Of a stretch of DNA of 64,000 bases, positions 6,918-13,484 are shown piece after piece. Made by a program: the position numbers and the translations under genes. Source of the DNA: Curtobacterium sp. MCBD17_032 (GTDB lineage Bacteria > Actinomycetota > Actinomycetes > Actinomycetales > Microbacteriaceae). Under the pieces are notes generated by a model that did no database searches, was not told the DNA's origin, and was given only the letters and a program-made list of their open reading frames with translations. Numbering within the stretch: the first letter of the stretch is position 1; each line of letters opens with the position of its first letter. Location: the NCBI RefSeq assembly GCF_003234855.1, contig NZ_QKTO01000001.1, forward strand, positions 496,001 to 560,000. Direction: 5' to 3'.

Positions 6918-7643
6918 ATGCCATCGTTCAGTGTTCCGCCCCGTCTCATGCTCCTGACTGCCGCTTCCACGGTGCTCGCCGTCGGCGCCACACTCTCGGT
7001 CGGTACATCTCCGACGAGCGCCGCGGTCTCGACCGCGACCAACGCTCCGAGTGCGATGAGCGACGCACCGTCGGTGGAGCAGGACCTCCAGGACATCGTG
7101 CGGGAAGCCGAGACGTGGAAGCCGCTGTCGGAGGAGGCCACCTCGACTGCGGTCGGGACGTGGACGGAGCGATCGGGTCGATCTGCGAGCGGTCTGCAAC
7201 TCGACGTCGAGGCCGCCAGGGCATTCCGTACCTCCGGGGGGACGGTACTCAGGATCCCGTTCGCGTCCTCAGCCGGGGTGCTCCCGCAGTCCAACCTGTC
7301 CGCCGTGGTCGAAGGGAACACGGTGCTCGGGTGGAGTGAGATGGTGCTCACCCCTCGGTCGGCAGACTCCGGACGCCTCCGAACGTGGGTCGATGGCACG
7401 CGCCGCATCGATCGGATCGTGGAGGCGACCGCGCCGGTGGTCCGCTCGTCGTGGTGGAGTCGCTTCTCGTCGTGCCTCAGTGGTGCCGGTGTTGCTGCAT
7501 GGGCGATCACCGCGCTGTCGATCGCTTGTTCGGCCGCCTGTGTCGTGACTGCTGGTGTCGGCTGCATCGCCTGCTTGACCGCGGCGTCCGCAGTGACCAG
7601 TGGAACGATCTCGTTCTGTGCGGGGAAGGCGAGTCGGGGATGA
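6918..7643 (+). CDS. Exported precursor with hydrophobic six-cysteine C-terminal peptide (bacteriocin-like)
   Basis: 241 aa. Residues 1-36 are a signal peptide (hydrophobic core MLLTAASTVLAVGATL, cleavage near TSA-A). Residues 37-180 are hydrophilic and beta-rich without a known motif. Residues 186-234 form a hydrophobic glycine/alanine-rich segment holding all six cysteines of the protein (186, 204, 208, 216, 219, 234), in the spacing C-x17-C-x3-C-x7-C-x2-C-x14-C. This layout, exported precursor plus a C-terminal cysteine-rich hydrophobic peptide, resembles halocin C8-type and related Gram-positive bacteriocin precursors (architectural analogy, not proven homology). The next gene overlaps it by four bases and encodes a two-helix membrane protein. 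Its codons are less GC-biased than in neighbouring genes. The bacteriocin role is inference. Confidence 0.8.
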   Translation: MPSFSVPPRLMLLTAASTVLAVGATLSVGTSPTSAAVSTATNAPSAMSDAPSVEQDLQDIVREAETWKPLSEEATSTAVGTWTERSGRSASGLQLDVEAARAFRTSGGTVLRIPFASSAGVLPQSNLSAVVEGNTVLGWSEMVLTPRSADSGRLRTWVDGTRRIDRIVEATAPVVRSSWWSRFSSCLSGAGVAAWAITALSIACSAACVVTAGVGCIACLTAASAVTSGTISFCAGKASRG

Positions 7644-7840
7644 CCCGCACCACGAAGACGACACGACGGATGGTTCCACCGGTACTCGCGATCGCAGCGG
7701 CTCTGGTCATGCTCGCAGGCAGGCTCCTCCCGCCGCTCCGAGAGGCACCGATCGTCGTCTGGAGTGCAGCGCTCACGCTCCTGCTGGCGGCGCTTGTCTT
7801 CGCCGTCGCCGTCCGGCCTCACGGGGACGGCCGGCGGTAG
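7640..7840 (+). CDS. Small two-helix membrane protein, possible immunity or export partner
   Basis: 66 aa; ATG overlaps the stop of the cysteine-rich precursor (ATGA), so it is translationally coupled to it. A basic N-terminus (TRTTKTTRRM) precedes two hydrophobic helices, about residues 12-32 and 38-60, joined by a short PPLREAP loop, then a basic tail RPHGDGRR. Both ends would be cytoplasmic. No family recognised. Small membrane proteins coupled to bacteriocin genes often give self-immunity, which is the best guess here; a role in processing or anchoring the precursor is equally possible. Confidence 0.75.
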   Translation: MTRTTKTTRRMVPPVLAIAAALVMLAGRLLPPLREAPIVVWSAALTLLLAALVFAVAVRPHGDGRR

Positions 7841-7843
7841 GGT
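7838..7843 (+). promoter_or_regulatory. -10 element for the HAD gene, leaderless
   Basis: TAGGGT lies six bases before the GTG at 7850 and overlaps the stop codon of the preceding small membrane protein gene. Confidence 0.35.
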
Positions 7844-7849
7844 CGGCAC

Positions 7850-8503
7850 GTGATCGACGTCGTGGTGTCCGGGGTCCTGTTCGACATGGACGGGACGCTC
7901 GTCGACTCGACCGCGATCGTCGAGGGCGCATGGGGACGGTTCGGCGCCGACCACGACCTGGACCCGCAGACGATCCTCGCCTTCTCGCACGGCCGTCAGA
8001 CGATCGACACGATCCGGCAGTTCCTGCCCGACCTGTCCCCGGACGAGCAGCGCCGGGTCGCGCTCGAGCTCGTGAACGACGAGGTCGAGAACACCGACGG
8101 CATCGTCGAGGTCCCCGGTGCCGGCGCCTTCGTCCGACGGCTGCGGGACGCCGGCGTGCCGGTGGCGCTCGTCACCAGTGCCCCGCGGGACCTCGCCGTG
8201 AACCGGATGCGGGCCGCGGACGTGCCCGTCCCGGACGCGTTCGTCTCCGCCGCCGACGTCGAGCACGGCAAGCCGCACCCGGACGGCTACCTCCGCGGGG
8301 CCGCCTTGCTCGGGCTCGCCGCCACGGACTGCCTGGCCTTCGAGGACGCGCCCGCCGGCCTGGAGGCTGCGGTCGCCTCCGGTGCGACGACGGTCGCCGT
8401 CGGACCGCTCGCCACCGACGTGGCCGCGGACCTCCCGCGCATCACGGGGTACGACGGGATCACGGTCACGCCGGAGGGCGACGGGTTCCGGATCCGCGGC
8501 TGA
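7850..8503 (+). CDS. HAD-superfamily sugar/polyol phosphatase
   Basis: 217 aa, GTG start. HAD subfamily IA phosphatase that hydrolyses a small phosphorylated metabolite. Motif I is FDMDGTLVDS (nucleophile Asp and acid/base Asp), motif II is ALVTSAPRDL, the motif III lysine is in EHGKPHPDGYLRGAALLG, and motif IV is the acidic pair in FEDAPAGLEAA. The alpha-helical cap between motifs I and II (RQTIDTIRQFLP) is like that of 2-deoxyglucose-6-phosphate/glycerol-3-phosphate phosphatases. It lies 9 bp after the coupled small membrane gene but has its own -10-like TAGGGT six bases upstream. The substrate is not determinable. Confidence 0.9.
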   Translation: MIDVVVSGVLFDMDGTLVDSTAIVEGAWGRFGADHDLDPQTILAFSHGRQTIDTIRQFLPDLSPDEQRRVALELVNDEVENTDGIVEVPGAGAFVRRLRDAGVPVALVTSAPRDLAVNRMRAADVPVPDAFVSAADVEHGKPHPDGYLRGAALLGLAATDCLAFEDAPAGLEAAVASGATTVAVGPLATDVAADLPRITGYDGITVTPEGDGFRIRG

Positions 8504-8624
8504 GCCTCCGGTCCGCTCCGCGCACCCCTCGCTGGATGCCGCCTGCGCACTGCGAGCACACCCAGCGCCGAGCGACGACCGTGGTGTCCGCGGCCGGAGA
8601 CCCCGGCCCGCGGAAGGAGTGACC

Positions 8625-9173
8625 ATGGCAGCCCTCGACGGCAAGAAGATCCTCGTCATCGCGACGAACTACGGCGTGGAGCAGGACGAGATCGTCGTCC
8701 CCACCGACCAGCTCCGTGAGCGTGGCGCCACCGTGACCGTGGCCGCGAAGGAGTCCGGCTCGATCGAGACCCTCGTCGGTGACAAGGACCCTGGCAAGAG
8801 CGTCGACACCGACACCACCTACGACGGTGTCTCCGCGAGCGACTTCGACGCGCTCGTCGTCCCCGGTGGCACGATCAACGCCGACACCATCCGCCAGGAC
8901 AGCACGGCGGTCGACCTCGTGAAGGCCTTCGTCGAGGCGGGCAAGCCGGTCGCGGCGATCTGCCACGGCCCGTGGACCCTGGTCGAGGCCGGTGTCCTGC
9001 CGGGCCGCACGATCACGTCGTTCCCGTCCCTGCAGACCGACGTGCGCAACGCCGGCGGCGAGTGGGTCGACCAGGAGGTCCAGGTCGACACGACGAACGG
9101 CACCGTGATCACCTCGCGCACGCCGGACGACCTGCCGGCCTTCGTCGACGCGATCGAGTCAGCGCTCGTCTGA
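8625..9173 (+). CDS. DJ-1/PfpI family protein (class I glutamine amidotransferase-like)
   Basis: 182 aa, ATG with a strong GGAAGGAG at 8612-8619. Members include PfpI-type proteases, YhbO/YajL-like deglycases and general stress proteins. Visible are ILVIATNYGVEQDEI (with the conserved acidic residue before the nucleophile fold), DFDALVVPGGTINADTIR, the nucleophile elbow AAICHGPWTLVEAG (Cys followed by His), and LQTDVRNAGGEWVDQEV. Length and order match PfpI. It is probably transcribed alone and is followed by a long hairpin. Confidence 0.92.
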   Translation: MAALDGKKILVIATNYGVEQDEIVVPTDQLRERGATVTVAAKESGSIETLVGDKDPGKSVDTDTTYDGVSASDFDALVVPGGTINADTIRQDSTAVDLVKAFVEAGKPVAAICHGPWTLVEAGVLPGRTITSFPSLQTDVRNAGGEWVDQEVQVDTTNGTVITSRTPDDLPAFVDAIESALV

Positions 9174-9190
9174 CCCCTCACGCAACCCGG

Positions 9191-9238
9191 CGTGGGCGGT
9201 GTCCCGCAGCGGTTCTCCGCTGCGGGATGCCGCCCACG
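9191..9238. terminator. Bidirectional terminator between convergent genes
   Basis: 22-bp arms 9191-9212 and 9217-9238 with loop TTCT pair with only a TG/TG mismatch; pairing extends further out through CGCAAC and GTTGCG. It separates the PfpI and MOSC genes. No T tract. Confidence 0.75.
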
Positions 9239-9265
9239 TCGCGTGTTGCGGCGGCCTCGTCGCGG

Positions 9266-9832
9266 TCAAGCGTCCGGGACGGGGTGGGCCGTGCGGAGCA
9301 CCGCCGTGCCGAGGGTGAGCACCCCGTCGGACTCCGGGTCGCACCGCACCCCGCCGTGTCCGCGCATCGCGCGGAACGCCCCGGGTGCCACCTCGGTGTC
9401 CATCCACGCGCACGGGTTCGCGAGTCGGTACCCGCGGAAGCGCACGGGTCCGTCACCGGTGTCGAGGGAGAACGGCTCGCCGCGCAGGGCCTCGACGTCG
9501 ACGCCACGCAGGAACACGTTCCGCCGCGTCGCCGCCAGGTCGATCGGCCTGCCCAGCTCGCGCTCGACCTGTTCGAGCCCGTCGACGCCGATCACCGTCA
9601 CGGTCGCGTGCACGTGCGCCCGGGCGGCGAAGTACCGGTCCCCGACGATGCCGAGTCCGGCCCGCAGCTCGACCCGTTCCCGGAGCTCCCGTTCCCCCGG
9701 CTGCGGAGGAGCGGCCCCGTCGGCCGGACGTCCCTCGTAGCGGTGCCGCCGGGAGGCGAGGAGCATCACCACCTCGACCTCGCGGGCGTGCGGCAGCGCA
9801 TCGGACGCGACCGTGTCGGAACCGGGACCCAT
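9266..9832 (-). CDS. MOSC domain protein
   Basis: 188 aa. MOSC domains bind or transfer sulfur in molybdenum cofactor chemistry and occur in detoxification proteins such as YiiM. Visible: GLGIVGDRYFAARAHVHATVTVIG (the domain's GD-R motif), NVFLRGVDVEALRGEPFSLDTGD, the conserved cysteine in RLANPCAWMD, and the end RGHGGVRCDPESDGVLTLGTAV. It is a stand-alone MOSC of normal length. The ATG at 9832 lies seven bases after TACCGT, so it is probably leaderless. The sulfur donor and acceptor are unknown. Confidence 0.88.
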   Translation of the reverse strand: MGPGSDTVASDALPHAREVEVVMLLASRRHRYEGRPADGAAPPQPGERELRERVELRAGLGIVGDRYFAARAHVHATVTVIGVDGLEQVERELGRPIDLAATRRNVFLRGVDVEALRGEPFSLDTGDGPVRFRGYRLANPCAWMDTEVAPGAFRAMRGHGGVRCDPESDGVLTLGTAVLRTAHPVPDA

Positions 9833-9839
9833 GCGGACG

Positions 9840-9845
9840 ACGGTA
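9840..9845 (-). promoter_or_regulatory. -10 element of the MOSC gene, leaderless
   Basis: TACCGT on the minus strand, seven bases before the ATG of the MOSC gene. Confidence 0.4.
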
Positions 9846-9904
9846 GTCGTGCCTCCCGCGGTGAGGCGGGAGACGCCCCCGTCCGTCCGAGACGCCGCGT
9901 CGTC

Positions 9905-9938
9905 CGCGAGACGCCGCCGGATCCGGCGGCGTCTCGCG
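9905..9938. repeat. 34-bp perfect palindrome at the head of the minisatellite
   Basis: Arms 9905-9921 and 9922-9938 are exact reverse complements, centred on GGATCC. Each arm contains one GGCGGCGTCTCGCG motif, so the palindrome is an inverted pair of the 19-bp repeat core that follows. Confidence 0.85.
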
Positions 9939-10068
9939 AAGGCGGCGGCGTCTCGCGAACGCGGCGGCGTCTCGCGAACGCGGCGGCGTCTTCCGAACGC
10001 GGCGGCGTCTCGCGAACGCGGCGGCGTCTTCCGAACGCGGCGGCGTCTTCCGAAGGCGGCGGCGTCTC
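9936..10068. repeat. 19-bp tandem repeat, seven copies
   Basis: Seven head-to-tail 19-bp units: GCGAACGCGGCGGCGTCTC with small changes (first two bases GC or CC; AAC or AAG; final C or T). It occupies most of the 320 bp between the divergent MOSC and Ada-AlkA genes. The unit is not a multiple of three and no gene is called across it, so it is non-coding. No spacers, so it is not CRISPR. Nothing else is visible in that intergenic stretch except the 34-bp palindrome. Confidence 0.95.
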
Positions 10069-10152
10069 GTCGGGCCAGCTCCCGACCTGCCGGCCCACTG
10101 TGATGTCCGATACCCGCCAGTCCCTGTCGCCGGCCCGTGCCAGGCTGACCGC

Positions 10153-11838
10153 ATGACGACGACCGGAGCCGATGCGCTGCACGCCGAGCGCTACCGCATC
10201 GCCGCCTCCCGTGACGCCCGGTTCGACGGGCAGTTCGTCACCGCCGTGCACTCCACCGGCATCTACTGCCGGCCGAGCTGCCCGGCCAGGACCCCGCGGT
10301 CGACCGGCGTGACCTTCTACCGGACCAGCGCCGCCGCGCACCTCGCCGGGTTCCGCGCCTGCCGCCGGTGCCTGCCGGAGGCGACCCCGGGCAGCCCGGA
10401 GTGGGACCTGCGCGAGGACGTCGCCGGACGGGCGATGCGTCTCGTGGTGGACGGCGTCGTCGACCGGGAGGGCGTGCCGGGCCTTGCCCGCCGGGTCGGC
10501 TACTCCGAGCGGCAGCTCAACCGCATCATGACCGAAGAGCTCGGCGCCGGCCCGAAGGCCCTGAGCCGTGCGCACCGTGCGCAGACGGCCCGCACGCTCC
10601 TCACGGCGTCCGACCTGTCGGTCGCCGACGTCGCGTTCGCGTCCGGGTTCACGAGCATCCGCCAGTTCAACGACACCGTGCGCGAGGTCTTCGCGCTCAC
10701 CCCGACCGAACTCCGCGCCCACCGGCGATCCGCGCCCAGCGCCGACGGTGCACTGCGGGTCCACCTCCCGGCCCGGCCGCCGTTCGACGTGCAGGGACTG
10801 CTCGAGTGGCACGCGCTGCACGCGCTCGCCGGCATGGAGCAGGTCGAGACCGGAGCAGACGGTCGGGTCACGTCCTACGGTCGGGTGCTGGACCTGCCGG
10901 GAGGCCCGGCCTGGTTCCGCGCATCGGCTGCGGCACCCGACGGGGCCGGGTCGGGAGCCGGCCGGCAGCGCGTCCCTGGAGCGAGGAGCCGCGTCGGCAT
11001 CGACCTGCTCGTGCGCCTGACGGACCTCTCCGACCTGCCGACGCTCGTCGCCCGGGTACGAGCACTCTTCGACCTCGACGCGGACCCGGTGGCGGTGGAC
11101 GCCGCGCTCGCCGCGGTGCCCGCACTCGCACCGGTCGTCGCTCGGATCCCCGGCATGCGGCTGCCCGGCGCGGTGGACCCGCACGAGGTCGTGTTCCGCA
11201 CGCTCATCGGGCAGCAGGTGTCCGTCGCGGCGGCGAGGACCGCGCAGACCCGGCTCGTGGCGGCGCTCGGCACCCCGGTGCCGGCCGGGCTGGTGTCGGG
11301 CGGCCTCGAGCCGGGCGGACCGGTGTCGGGCGGCCTCGAGCCGGGTGGACCGGTGTCGGGCGGACCGGTGTCGGGCGGCCTCGTGCCGGGTGCGGCCGTG
11401 GCGCGTACGTTCCCGCGGGCCGCCGTCGTCGCCGAGCGTGGAGGCGAGGTCCTCCGCGGCCCCGCTGCCCGGGTCGACACGATCATGCGCGTCGCGGCTG
11501 CTCTCGCGGACGGGTCGCTCGTGGTCGACGGCGGGCAGTCCCTCGACGACCTGCGATCGGGGTTGCTCGCCGTGAAGGGCATCGGCCCGTGGACGGCCGA
11601 CTACGTCGCGCTGCGGGTCCGGCACCATCCTGATCTCTTCCTCCACAGTGACCTCGCGGTCCGGAACGGTGCACAGGAACTCGGGCTGCCCGGGACGGCG
11701 CGCGAGCTCTCCCTATGGTCGGAACGGGTGGCCCCCTGGCGGAGCTACCTGACGATGCACTGCTGGCGGCCGATCATCGATCGCGCGATGGACCGGACCG
11801 CGGCGACCACCACGACCTCCGGGAAGGAACCCCGATGA
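10153..11838 (+). CDS. Ada-AlkA fusion: methyl-phosphotriester-sensing regulator with 3-methyladenine DNA glycosylase
   Basis: 561 aa. Residues about 10-85 are the Ada zinc domain (RYRIAASRDARFDGQFVTAVHSTGIYCRPSCPAR and CRRCLPEA, four metal cysteines including the acceptor). Residues about 95-195 are an AraC-type HTH (LARRVGYSERQLNRIM; FASGFTSIRQFNDTVREVF). Residues about 205 to the end are AlkA with a HhH-GPD fold: GIGPWTADYVALR and the catalytic Asp in FLHSDLAVRNG. The protein would sense methylated phosphotriesters, activate the alkylation response and excise alkylated bases. A repeat-built insertion (VSGGLEPGGP units, residues about 381-415) interrupts the glycosylase domain. ogt overlaps its stop by four bases. 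Confidence 0.93.
   Translation: MTTTGADALHAERYRIAASRDARFDGQFVTAVHSTGIYCRPSCPARTPRSTGVTFYRTSAAAHLAGFRACRRCLPEATPGSPEWDLREDVAGRAMRLVVDGVVDREGVPGLARRVGYSERQLNRIMTEELGAGPKALSRAHRAQTARTLLTASDLSVADVAFASGFTSIRQFNDTVREVFALTPTELRAHRRSAPSADGALRVHLPARPPFDVQGLLEWHALHALAGMEQVETGADGRVTSYGRVLDLPGGPAWFRASAAAPDGAGSGAGRQRVPGARSRVGIDLLVRLTDLSDLPTLVARVRALFDLDADPVAVDAALAAVPALAPVVARIPGMRLPGAVDPHEVVFRTLIGQQVSVAAARTAQTRLVAALGTPVPAGLVSGGLEPGGPVSGGLEPGGPVSGGPVSGGLVPGAAVARTFPRAAVVAERGGEVLRGPAARVDTIMRVAAALADGSLVVDGGQSLDDLRSGLLAVKGIGPWTADYVALRVRHHPDLFLHSDLAVRNGAQELGLPGTARELSLWSERVAPWRSYLTMHCWRPIIDRAMDRTAATTTTSGKEPR
11293..11397 (+). repeat. 30-bp in-frame tandem repeat inside the AlkA domain
   Basis: Two full 30-bp copies (11293-11322, 11323-11352), a 15-bp half copy and a diverged fourth copy, encoding VSGGLEPGGP-type units. 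Being in multiples of 15 bp it preserves the frame and lengthens a surface loop of the glycosylase. Confidence 0.85.
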
Positions 11839-12347
11839 CCGACGCCGTCTGCAGCACCCTCACCACCCCCGACGGACCCTTCACCGTGCTCGAGGACGAC
11901 CGCGGTCGGGTCCTCGCCTCGGGGTGGACCCCCGACGTCGAGCGGGTCCTCGCCCGGGTGGCCGAGCGACACCGGCCGACGCGGGTCCTCGACGGGCGGG
12001 TCGCCGCGGCGGACGCGGTCGACGCGTACTACGCGGGGGAGACCGACCACGTCATGCAGGTCCCCGTCCACCAGGTCGGCACGGACCTCTTCACGGAGGG
12101 CTGGCGGCGGCTGCGGGACATCCCGGCCGGATCGACGCTGACCTACACCGCGTTCGCGAGTGCGATGGGCCGTCCGGACGCCGTGCGCGCCGCGGCGAGC
12201 GTCTGCGCCCGGAACGCCCCGGCGCTGTTCGTCCCCTGTCACCGGGTCCTGCGCTCGGACGGCTCCCTCGGCGGGTTCGCCTGGGGCCTCGACGTCAAGC
12301 GAGCCCTGCTCGAACGGGAGTCCGTGGGCGTCGACGCGCTCGTCTGA
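11835..12347 (+). CDS. ogt: Methylated-DNA--protein-cysteine methyltransferase
   Basis: 170 aa suicide repair protein that takes methyl groups from O6-methylguanine onto its active cysteine. Visible: the helix-turn-helix region IPAGSTLTYTAFASAMGRPDAVRAAASVCARNAPALFVPCHRVLRSDGSLGGFAWGLDVKRALLERE in sections, with the PCHRV active site (Cys about residue 136), the N-terminal RNase H-like half and the conserved arginine finger in the HTH. Its ATG overlaps the Ada-AlkA stop (ATGA). With that protein it reconstitutes the adaptive response as two polypeptides: sensor/activator plus glycosylase, and O6-alkylguanine transferase. Confidence 0.93.
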   Translation: MTDAVCSTLTTPDGPFTVLEDDRGRVLASGWTPDVERVLARVAERHRPTRVLDGRVAAADAVDAYYAGETDHVMQVPVHQVGTDLFTEGWRRLRDIPAGSTLTYTAFASAMGRPDAVRAAASVCARNAPALFVPCHRVLRSDGSLGGFAWGLDVKRALLERESVGVDALV

Positions 12348-12389
12348 CCCCGAGCCCGACCGCGGCGCGGCCGACGGGAGCGTGTCGGC

Positions 12390-12456
12390 GTCCACAGGAG
12401 CCCGCGTCGGCGTCCACAGGAGTCCGGCGTCCACAGGAGTCCGGCGTCCACAGGAG
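12390..12456. repeat. Four direct repeats of GTCCACAGGAG
   Basis: Copies at 12390-12400, 12412-12422, 12429-12439 and 12446-12456, the last three in exact 17-bp steps. The core GTCCACA is the right part of the DnaA box (TTRTCCACA). It lies in the 293-bp gap after ogt; the rest of the gap shows nothing recognisable. Confidence 0.8.
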
Positions 12457-12640
12457 TCACAGAGCGCTCCCCCAGGACGCGGGTGGTGACTCTCGGCGCT
12501 CCGCCTGTCAGACTCGCGACGACGGCGTGGCCCACGACCAGCGGGGGCCGAGGTCAGCGTCGCCCGAGCTGCGCGCGCCACCGACCAGTGGCACGCGCCC
12601 GGGGACGGACCACACGACGTCGGGGACGAACGAGGACGCC

Positions 12641-13465
12641 ATGACGACCATCACCGAACGATCGGTGTCGTCTGCTGACGGCACGCAGATCGCGGTCTCG
12701 TCGAGCGGTTCCGGCCCCGTGCTCGTCCTCGTCGGTGGTGCCTTCGACCACCGGGGCACGCCGTTCGTCGATGCCGTGGTCGCGGCGTTCTCCGACCGCT
12801 ACCGGGTCGTCACGTACGACCGACGTGGGCGGGGGCAGAGCGGCGACAACCGGCCGTGGTCGGTCGAGCGCGAGGTCGACGACCTCGCGGCGGTCGTCGC
12901 GGACGCTGGCGCACCGGTGGACCTGCTCGGCATCTGCGTGGGTGCCGCCGTGGTCCTGCACGCCGTCGCCGCGGGTGTCCCGGTCGGACGCGTCGTCCTC
13001 TACGAACCGCCCTACCGTGCGAGCGTCGAGGCCCGCGCGGACGACGTCCTGTTCGCCGACCGCCTGGACGAGATGATCGACGGCGGACGGCGAGCGGCTG
13101 CCGTCCGTGCCTACCTGACCCGCGTGCTCGGCGTGCCGATGCTCCAGGTCTCCGCCGTGCCCCTCAAGCCGAAGCTGTGGAAGGCGCTGCTCGCCGACGC
13201 CGGCGTGCTCGGCCGCGACGTCCGGGTCCTCGGCGGGCTCGTCGTGCCCGAGCGGGTGCTCGCCGCGATCGGTGTCCCGGTGCTGGTCGCGGCGGGGACC
13301 GCCGGGGCGGTGTGGGCACGTGCGGCTGCTCGCGCGGTGGTCGAGAGCGTGCCCGGGTCCCGCGCCGTGGTCCTCGACGGGCAGGGGCACGTGCCCGACC
13401 CTGGCGTCCTCCGGGAAGCGGTCGACGCGTTCCTGCTCGGCGGACCCACCCCCGACCCGGACTGA
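12641..13465 (+). CDS. Alpha/beta hydrolase with cysteine in the nucleophile elbow
   Basis: 274 aa. The alpha/beta-hydrolase order is clear: GPVLVLVGGAFDHRG (oxyanion region), DRYRVVTYDRRGRGQSGDN, the elbow LLGICVGAAVVLHA, and the C-terminal catalytic His in LDGQGHVPDPG. The elbow is G-x-C-x-G rather than the usual G-x-S-x-G, as in dienelactone hydrolase-like enzymes, so the nucleophile is probably Cys (about residue 106). Start ATG 12641 has GAGG nearby; it gives the conserved TERSVSSADGTQIAV N-terminus. It is followed after 19 bp by a HAD gene on the same strand. Substrate unknown; probably cytosolic. Confidence 0.87.
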   Translation: MTTITERSVSSADGTQIAVSSSGSGPVLVLVGGAFDHRGTPFVDAVVAAFSDRYRVVTYDRRGRGQSGDNRPWSVEREVDDLAAVVADAGAPVDLLGICVGAAVVLHAVAAGVPVGRVVLYEPPYRASVEARADDVLFADRLDEMIDGGRRAAAVRAYLTRVLGVPMLQVSAVPLKPKLWKALLADAGVLGRDVRVLGGLVVPERVLAAIGVPVLVAAGTAGAVWARAAARAVVESVPGSRAVVLDGQGHVPDPGVLREAVDAFLLGGPTPDPD

Positions 13466-13484
13466 CCTGCGCCAGGATGGACGG

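Noticed and set aside
9936-10068. Possible CRISPR array
   Set aside because: The 19-bp units abut without spacers, are not typical repeat length, and no cas genes are present.
9833-10152. Open frames on both strands through the minisatellite that join it to neighbouring genes
   Set aside because: They arise because the repeat contains no stop codon in several frames; the repeat length is not divisible by three and the neighbouring genes have better starts after it.
11293-11397. Frameshift or assembly error in the AlkA domain
   Set aside because: The repeat units are multiples of 15 bp and the frame continues intact into the catalytic GIGPWTADY motif.
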